This document shows, piece after piece, positions 59,460 to 64,000 of a stretch of DNA of 64,000 nt. Below the pieces are notes generated by a model, which made no database searches, had not been told where the DNA came from, and saw only the letters and a program-made list of their open reading frames with translations. The stretch lies in contig CAIQEU010000023.1 of NCBI GenBank assembly GCA_903870905.1, forward strand, positions 1-64,000, read 5' to 3'. How positions within the stretch are numbered: the stretch's first letter is position 1; every line of letters begins with the position of its first letter. Source of the DNA: an uncultured Actinomycetes bacterium. GTDB lineage: Bacteria > Actinomycetota > Acidimicrobiia > Acidimicrobiales > RAAP-2. The position numbers were made by a program, and so were the translations under genes.

Positions 59460-60275
59460 ATGACGCCCATCGACAACCTCGGTGCACCAGACCCTGAGCG
59501 CGGGACCGACGCAGCATTCTGCTTCCCGGGTCGATTCGCTGGAAAGGTAGCGATCGTCACTGGTGCAGGGTCAGGTATCGGCCGGGCAACTGCTCGGCGC
59601 CTCGGGAGCGAAGGTGCCGCCGTCGCCTGCCTCGACATCCAAGCCGATCAGGTTCAAGTAACCGCAGCGGAGATCACTGAAGCCGGGGGAACCGCCCTCG
59701 CGCTCACCTGCGACATCACGAGTGAGCAGTCCGTCATTGATGCGGTGAAGTCCGCTGCAGACACGCTCGGTCGCCTCACCGTGGTGTGCAACGTGGCGGG
59801 CATCGGGGGTTTCTCTCACGCTGCCGAGCAGTCGCTCGACGGGTGGAACAGAATCATCGCCGTCAACCTGACCGGCACGTTCCTCGTCTGCCGAGAGGCG
59901 CTGCCCTACCTGCTGAACGGGGGTGGGGTCATCATCAACACCATCTCCACTGCAGGCCTCATGGGACAGGCCTACTCGGCCGCCTACTGCGCCTCGAAGG
60001 GCGGGGTCACCCAACTCACGCGTGCGCTAGCCGTCGAGTACATCGACAAGGGCGTCCGGGTGAACGGCGTCGCTCCCGGTGGCGTCGACACACCACTCGT
60101 GTGGAACTTCGGTCTCCCCGACGGAGCGAACCCCAAGCAACTCGATCGTCTGATGACCCCCATGGGCTTCTGCACACCTGCAGAGATCGCTGGAGCGATT
60201 TGCTACATGGCATCAGATGAAGCCGCGTATGCCAGCGGTGCGATTCTGTCGGTCGACGGAGGTCTGACCGCGTAG
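59460..60275 (+). CDS. Short-chain dehydrogenase/reductase
   Basis: A 271-residue classical SDR. TGAGSGIGRATARRL is the cofactor site, VCNVAGIGGF the NNAG-type loop, NTISTAGL carries the catalytic Ser region, and YCASK the Tyr-Lys pair; GVRVNGVAPGGVDTPL and the closing SGAILSVDGGLTA are typical. An N-terminal stretch of about 25 residues precedes the fold. The ATG follows GAGGAGGAA. Alcohol or 3-oxoacyl substrates are possible. Confidence 0.9.
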   Translation: MTPIDNLGAPDPERGTDAAFCFPGRFAGKVAIVTGAGSGIGRATARRLGSEGAAVACLDIQADQVQVTAAEITEAGGTALALTCDITSEQSVIDAVKSAADTLGRLTVVCNVAGIGGFSHAAEQSLDGWNRIIAVNLTGTFLVCREALPYLLNGGGVIINTISTAGLMGQAYSAAYCASKGGVTQLTRALAVEYIDKGVRVNGVAPGGVDTPLVWNFGLPDGANPKQLDRLMTPMGFCTPAEIAGAICYMASDEAAYASGAILSVDGGLTA

Positions 60276-60278
60276 CCT
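60273..60278 (+). promoter_or_regulatory. -10 box of the second GT4 gene (leaderless type)
   Basis: TAGCCT starts with the SDR stop codon TAG and ends 6 nt before the GTG at 60285. Confidence 0.5.
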
Positions 60279-60284
60279 CGGAGT

Positions 60285-61424
60285 GTGGCTGGACCTGAGG
60301 CAGAACCGCAGCACCGGCGGATCCGCATCGCCGTGGATGCCTCCACGCTGATCGGTCCGCTCGCCGGTCCCGGGGTGGCGACGACGCACCTCCTCGATGG
60401 CTTATCCGCGATCGAGGCACTCGAGGTATCGGTCTTCGCCAAGGGTCTCGCAGCGCACGATCTCGATGCTCGCCTCCCAAAGGGCGTGGCCCACCGTCAA
60501 CATCGCCTCCCTCCCCGACTCGTCGATCGCGCCTGGCGGTCGTTCGGGTGGCCTCCCATCGATCGAGCAATCGGGCGGCCAGATGTCGTCCACAGCCTCG
60601 GAGATCTCGTGCCCCCGGTGCGCCACGCGGCGCAGATCATCACGATTCACGACGCAGCACCCCTGGTCGCGCCATCCTTGGCTGATGCTTCAGCACTCCG
60701 TGGTTGGTCGAGCATCGTTCGAGCGATCCGTCGAGGGGCAACCGTGCACTGCACCACCGCTGCAGTAGCCGACGTTGTGGCAGAGGGGTTGCACGTCCCC
60801 CGAGCGCGCATTGCGGTCATTCCATGGGGCATTCCTCCACTGTTGACCCGCGAGCCGGTGGAGGTCGATGACCTCGTGCCCCGCAGCGTCGAGCGCTCCA
60901 TCGTGGCCCTCGGGGTCGATGGGCCCCGGAAGGGAATCTCCGATCTCCTCGCCGCCTTCGACCAGCTCGCTGACGATGACCCGAACCTCGGGCTGGTGAT
61001 CATCGGGCGGAACGGCGAAGGGGCTCCACGGACCGCCGTGCGCCACGCCGACCGGGTGGTCAGGACGGGACCTCTCTCCGCAGGAGCGACGCGGACGCTG
61101 CTCGCCAACGCCCACGTGCTCGCGGTTCCCTCGCTGCTCGAGGGCTTCGGGTTCCCTCCTCTGCAGGCCATGACCCTGCGGGTGCCGGTGGTCGCCAGCA
61201 ATCTCGCTCCGCTGCGGGAAGTCCTCGGTGATGCTGCGCTCTACACCGAGGTGGCGAGCCCTTCCTCGCTGGCCCACGCGCTCGACGCCGTGCTCTCCAA
61301 CGAAGCGCTCCGACGTGACCTGACCATCAGGGGTCGAGCACGAGCGCTGCAATTCTCCTGGACGACAACGGCCACTGCGATGGCCGAACTCTACGCACGG
61401 GTGGCAGCGTCCCCGGCGGGGTAG
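60285..61424 (+). CDS. Glycosyltransferase family 4
   Basis: A 379-residue GT-B transferase: IRIAVDASTLIGPLAGPGVATTHLL at the start, VHSLGDLVPP, VIPWGIPP in the linker, and the donor half VALGVDGPRKGISDLLAAF with AVPSLLEGFGFPPLQAMTLRVPVV. The usual E-x7-E pair reads Glu286 and Gln294, a change in the second position. That is seen in some GT4 members such as mannosyltransferases. The start is a GTG 6 nt after a -10 box. It should build part of an envelope polysaccharide. Confidence 0.87.
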   Translation: MAGPEAEPQHRRIRIAVDASTLIGPLAGPGVATTHLLDGLSAIEALEVSVFAKGLAAHDLDARLPKGVAHRQHRLPPRLVDRAWRSFGWPPIDRAIGRPDVVHSLGDLVPPVRHAAQIITIHDAAPLVAPSLADASALRGWSSIVRAIRRGATVHCTTAAVADVVAEGLHVPRARIAVIPWGIPPLLTREPVEVDDLVPRSVERSIVALGVDGPRKGISDLLAAFDQLADDDPNLGLVIIGRNGEGAPRTAVRHADRVVRTGPLSAGATRTLLANAHVLAVPSLLEGFGFPPLQAMTLRVPVVASNLAPLREVLGDAALYTEVASPSSLAHALDAVLSNEALRRDLTIRGRARALQFSWTTTATAMAELYARVAASPAG

Positions 61425-61433
61425 TGCGCTCAC

Positions 61434-61439
61434 TACAGT
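61434..61439 (+). promoter_or_regulatory. -10 box of the epimerase gene (leaderless type)
   Basis: TACAGT ends 6 nt before the GTG at 61446. Confidence 0.5.
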
Positions 61440-61445
61440 GGCGAT

Positions 61446-62342
61446 GTGCGAGCGCTGATCACTGGAGGCAATGGCTTCGTCGGGCGTCACCTCGCTGCAC
61501 ACCTCTCGGCCCATGGCGATGACGTCACTGTGACCGACACAGAGGTGGACGTGACTGACGTCACGAGTGTGGCAGCGGCGCTTGAGGCTGCACAGCCTGA
61601 GGTGATCTTCCACCTGGCTGCACTCAGCCATGTCGGCGAATCGTGGGGCGATCCGAGCACCGTCTTGACCGTCAACGTCGTCGGCACGGGCGTCGTGCTC
61701 GCTGCTGCCCGTGCCGTCGTTCCAACTGCACGCGTGCTCGTCATTTCCTCCGCTGAGGTCTACGGGGTGGTCCACGAAGACGATCTCCCCCTCACCGAAT
61801 CTCGGACGGTCGCTCCAGCGTCGCCCTACGCAGCATCGAAGGCTGCTGCGGAGCAGATCGCCCTCCAAGGATTCAGGGGATTTGGCCAAGACGTCTTGGT
61901 CGTCCGACCCTTCAACCACATTGGGCCCGGCCAGAGTCCAGCGTTCGCCGTAGCGGCGTTCGCCAAGCGCATCGTCGATGCCGAACGCAGCGGTGCGACG
62001 AGGTTGACGGTTGGCAACCTGTCGACCCGACGGGACTTCACTGATGTGCGTGACGTGGTGGCCGCGTATCGGATGCTGGCCATCGACGGTCGCCCCGGTG
62101 AGATCTCCAACGTGTGCTCCGGCGTCGATGTCTCGATGCAGGCAGTGGTTGATGCGTTGTGCGACCTGAGCGGACGGTCCATCACGCTCGAGGTTGACCC
62201 TGCCCTCTTCCGACCCGTCGATGTTCCAGTGCTCCGGGGGAGCGCGGAGTTCCTCTACGCCACCACCGGTTGGGAGCCGACGATCACGCTCGCCACCACG
62301 CTGGCTGACGTGCTCTCGGACTGGCGGGAACGGGAGTCCTGA
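61446..62342 (+). CDS. GDP-mannose 4,6-dehydratase/reductase-like SDR
   Basis: A 298-residue extended SDR: ALITGGNGFVGRHLAAHL, HLAALSHVGESWGDP, ISSAEVYG and PYAASKAAAEQIAL (YxxxK), then RPFNHIGPGQSPAFAVAAFAKRI and RRDFTDVRDVVAAY. The HLAA(L/Q)SHV and FNHIGPGQ pairs are typical of GDP-4-keto-6-deoxymannose reductase (Rmd) and GMD relatives, so a GDP-deoxymannose such as GDP-rhamnose is a plausible product. Ends before a terminator. Confidence 0.87.
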   Translation: MRALITGGNGFVGRHLAAHLSAHGDDVTVTDTEVDVTDVTSVAAALEAAQPEVIFHLAALSHVGESWGDPSTVLTVNVVGTGVVLAAARAVVPTARVLVISSAEVYGVVHEDDLPLTESRTVAPASPYAASKAAAEQIALQGFRGFGQDVLVVRPFNHIGPGQSPAFAVAAFAKRIVDAERSGATRLTVGNLSTRRDFTDVRDVVAAYRMLAIDGRPGEISNVCSGVDVSMQAVVDALCDLSGRSITLEVDPALFRPVDVPVLRGSAEFLYATTGWEPTITLATTLADVLSDWRERES

Positions 62343-62348
62343 CGCGAA

Positions 62349-62374
62349 ACAGCCACCGCCTGAGCGGTGGCTGT
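62349..62374. terminator. Strong 11-bp hairpin between convergent genes
   Basis: ACAGCCACCGC, loop CTGA and GCGGTGGCTGT pair perfectly. The minus-strand RNA continues with TTTCG, the plus-strand with GTGCAG. It probably ends the minus-strand gene and helps stop plus-strand transcription. Confidence 0.7.
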
Positions 62375-62398
62375 GTGCAGCGTGAGCGTGGGTGCGCC

Positions 62399-62920
62399 TC
62401 AGGCGTTGGCGACCTTCTCCAGGACTGACGTCCGGAACTGCTGGCGGAGGCCCTTGGCCGTCGTGCGTGCCTTGGTGACCGCCGAGCGAAGCTCCTCGGG
62501 CAACTTGGCTTCAATCGGGGCAACGGCGTGCTCGACCGTCTCGGTGACCTTGGTCACCGCGGTGTCGATCTTGATGGCCTCACGAGCCGATGCCTTCACG
62601 ATGGTGTGGAGCTGCGTCTTGGCGGCGGCGAGGTTCTCTTCAACCTTGAACTCGGCCGGTGCCGCTTCGATGATGGCCTTGCCCTGCGCCATCAACTTCT
62701 GGGCACCCATGAGGCCAAGGCCGAGTGCGGTGTAGGCAGCGGACTTCGCCTGCTCGCCCTGAGGGGTCTCGGCAGTTGCCTTGGCCGTCGCGGTGGCTTT
62801 AGCGGCAGTTGCCTTTGCCGTCTTTGCTGCAGTGCCCGCAGCCTTGGTGGCAGTGGCCTTGGCGGCGCCGGTGGCCTTCTTGGCGGTGGTGGTGGCCTTC
62901 GTGGTCTTCGACGTGGTCAT
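62399..62920 (-). CDS. Lys/Ala/Thr-tailed protein, histone- or HBHA-like
   Basis: A 173-residue protein. Residues 1-55 are almost only Lys, Ala and Thr in irregular repeats (KATGAAKATATKAAG), as in histone H1-like tails, HU tails of actinobacteria and the heparin-binding HBHA. Residues 60-90 hold a hydrophobic patch (ALGLGLMGAQKLM), and the remainder is amphipathic helix with ETPQGEQ and LPEELRSAVTKARTT. The tail is N-terminal, opposite to HU and HBHA. DNA, polyphosphate, or polymer-granule binding (phasin-like) are all possible. It has a good promoter and the site AGGAGC. Confidence 0.75.
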   Translation of the reverse strand: MTTSKTTKATTTAKKATGAAKATATKAAGTAAKTAKATAAKATATAKATAETPQGEQAKSAAYTALGLGLMGAQKLMAQGKAIIEAAPAEFKVEENLAAAKTQLHTIVKASAREAIKIDTAVTKVTETVEHAVAPIEAKLPEELRSAVTKARTTAKGLRQQFRTSVLEKVANA

Positions 62921-62954
62921 GGTTGCTCCTCTGTTTGGAAGTCCTACGCTCACT

Positions 62955-62983
62955 AGTGTAGTCACTCTGCATAACAGTTGCAA
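62955..62983 (-). promoter_or_regulatory. Promoter of the Lys/Ala/Thr-tailed protein gene
   Basis: On the minus strand: TTGCAA, 17-nt spacer, TACACT. The leader is about 28 nt with AGGAGC before the ATG. Confidence 0.55.
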
Positions 62984-63008
62984 GCAGGGGAGTGCACTGG
63001 GTCCCGAG

Positions 63009-63014
63009 TAGCCT
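63009..63014 (+). promoter_or_regulatory. -10 box of the last GT2 gene
   Basis: TAGCCT ends 10 nt before the ATG at 63025. Confidence 0.45.
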
Positions 63015-63024
63015 CGGTGTTCTC

Positions 63025-64000
63025 ATGACTGGATCCACCCCTCTGCCGCCATCAGTGGTCGCCGTTGTGGTGAGCCGCGAGGGTGGCAGTCACGCTCGAG
63101 CGGCCTTGGCGTCGTTGGCAGCCCAGGACTACGACGATCTCTCAGTGCTCTTCCTCACGGCCAACCCGGATCAGCGCGTTGCCGCCATGGTCGCCGAAGC
63201 GTGCCCGAGTGCGTACGTTCGCGTGGTCGGTGATCGAGTGGGGTACGGATCGATGACCAACCTCGCGCTCGAGATGGTGGACGGTGCCTCGTACTTCCTC
63301 TGCTGTCACGATGACGTCGAGCTCGCTCCGTCGGCGGTGCGACTGCTCGTTGAGACCGCACTTCGAGAGAACGCCGGCCTGGTGACGCCCAAGGTCGTCG
63401 ACACCGAGAACCACCGCCTACTGCTCCACGTGGGCCAAAACGCTGACAAGACCGGAGCGATCAGCGAGCGCGTCACCCCCGGTGAACTCGATGCTGGCCA
63501 ACACGATGCCGTACGCGAGGTCTTCGTGGCCCCGAGTGGGGTCACGCTCATCCGTGCCGACTTGTTCGCCACCCTCGAGGGATACGACCCCACTATTTCG
63601 GCCATGGGCGAAGACGTCGAGCTTTCCTGGCGGGCCCAGGTCGCTGGGTCACGGGTGGTGCTCGCGCCACTCGCCGTGGTGGCGCACCACCGAATCTGCG
63701 CCGGTGGTTTCGCCGACGCGACTACACCTGAAGAGCAGCAGCGCCTGCAGCGACGACATGAAGTGCGAGCCATGCTCGTCAATTCCAGCGGTTGGACCCT
63801 CGTGCTGTGGTTGCCGATCGCGCTCCTGCTCGCCGTCGTGGAGTGGGTCGTCGCCACCGCCGGTCGAGACAGCGCCCGTGCCGATGCGGTTCGTGGTGCG
63901 TGGGGGTGGAACCTGCGGCAACGCTCGACGCTGCGGACGCGGCGCGCCGTCGTGGCTGCGCAACGAACGATCGCTGATCGAGATCTCCACGATCGAATGG
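63025..64000 (+). CDS. Glycosyltransferase family 2, runs off the window
   Basis: 325 codons are visible without a stop. The start VVAVVVSREGGSHARAALASLAAQDY is a GT-A beginning; the metal-binding region reads FLCCHDDVELAPSAV, and the acceptor side GEDVELSWRAQVAG fits rhamnosyl- and galactosyl-transferases of actinobacterial wall glycans. A hydrophobic segment follows at about 256-275 (WTLVLWLPIALLLAVVEWVV), suggesting a larger membrane protein. The remainder is outside the window. Confidence 0.85.
   Translation, partial: MTGSTPLPPSVVAVVVSREGGSHARAALASLAAQDYDDLSVLFLTANPDQRVAAMVAEACPSAYVRVVGDRVGYGSMTNLALEMVDGASYFLCCHDDVELAPSAVRLLVETALRENAGLVTPKVVDTENHRLLLHVGQNADKTGAISERVTPGELDAGQHDAVREVFVAPSGVTLIRADLFATLEGYDPTISAMGEDVELSWRAQVAGSRVVLAPLAVVAHHRICAGGFADATTPEEQQRLQRRHEVRAMLVNSSGWTLVLWLPIALLLAVVEWVVATAGRDSARADAVRGAWGWNLRQRSTLRTRRAVVAAQRTIADRDLHDRM

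Overview
This window is dense, high-GC (roughly 62-63% by eye) bacterial chromosome. The gene content points to an actinobacterium (Actinomycetota), and by inference to the Acidimicrobiia or a close relative. The evidence is the FtsB/DUF501/Ppx block behind enolase, genes for bL37-like and bS22-like mini ribosomal proteins, F420 genes (cofD/cofE), a cytochrome P450, many GTG starts, a DtxR-type iron box and TANNNT -10 elements a few bases from start codons. I see no insertion sequence, prophage, CRISPR array or rRNA, so this looks like core chromosome with surface-glycan genes mixed in. Layout, 1-10.9 kb: a VOC protein without a normal start, a sugar epimerase, a family 2 glycosyltransferase, dienelactone hydrolase, acetyltransferases, histidine ammonia-lyase, an FTR1 iron permease under a probable iron box, and acetyl-CoA synthetase. 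10.9-15.1 kb: pstSCAB, with a candidate PHO box upstream and a perfect 13-bp hairpin inside the start of pstC. 15.1-19.6 kb: YihY, a P450, an acetyltransferase, a NifU-like Fe-S protein and an MFS exporter. 19.7-26.7 kb: a GT4 / methyltransferase / alpha-alpha-toroid operon facing pepN, a TMEM165-like transporter and a second methyltransferase; this is the best candidate for an uncharacterised glycan-modification pathway. 26.7-36.7 kb: a PfkB kinase, small membrane proteins, GDPD phosphodiesterase, bL37, rsmI, metG, tatD, an RlpA-like protein, rsmA, ispE, bS22, tRNA-Gln and a hydrolase pair. 36.7-52.2 kb: glmU (C-terminally short), prs, rplY, pth, mfd, a PpiC-like protein, mazG, eno, ftsB, DUF501, ppx, an acetyltransferase, and a minus-strand cell-wall hydrolase with a glycosyltransferase. 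52.2-64 kb: an unusual class I tRNA with a UAA anticodon, a BTAD regulator, sugar nucleotide genes, cofD/cofE, an acyl-CoA ligase and SDR, further glycosyltransferase/epimerase genes, a Lys/Ala/Thr-tailed protein and a glycosyltransferase cut by the window end. How it fits together: most genes are in tight operons with ATGA/GTGA overlaps. Many operon heads have TANNNT exactly 6 nt before the start codon, so leaderless transcription is probably common. Several convergent pairs share or abut stop codons. The sugar nucleotide enzymes (GlmU, guanylyltransferase-like, GalE, epimerases), at least five glycosyltransferases and two peptidoglycan-type hydrolases together describe envelope construction.
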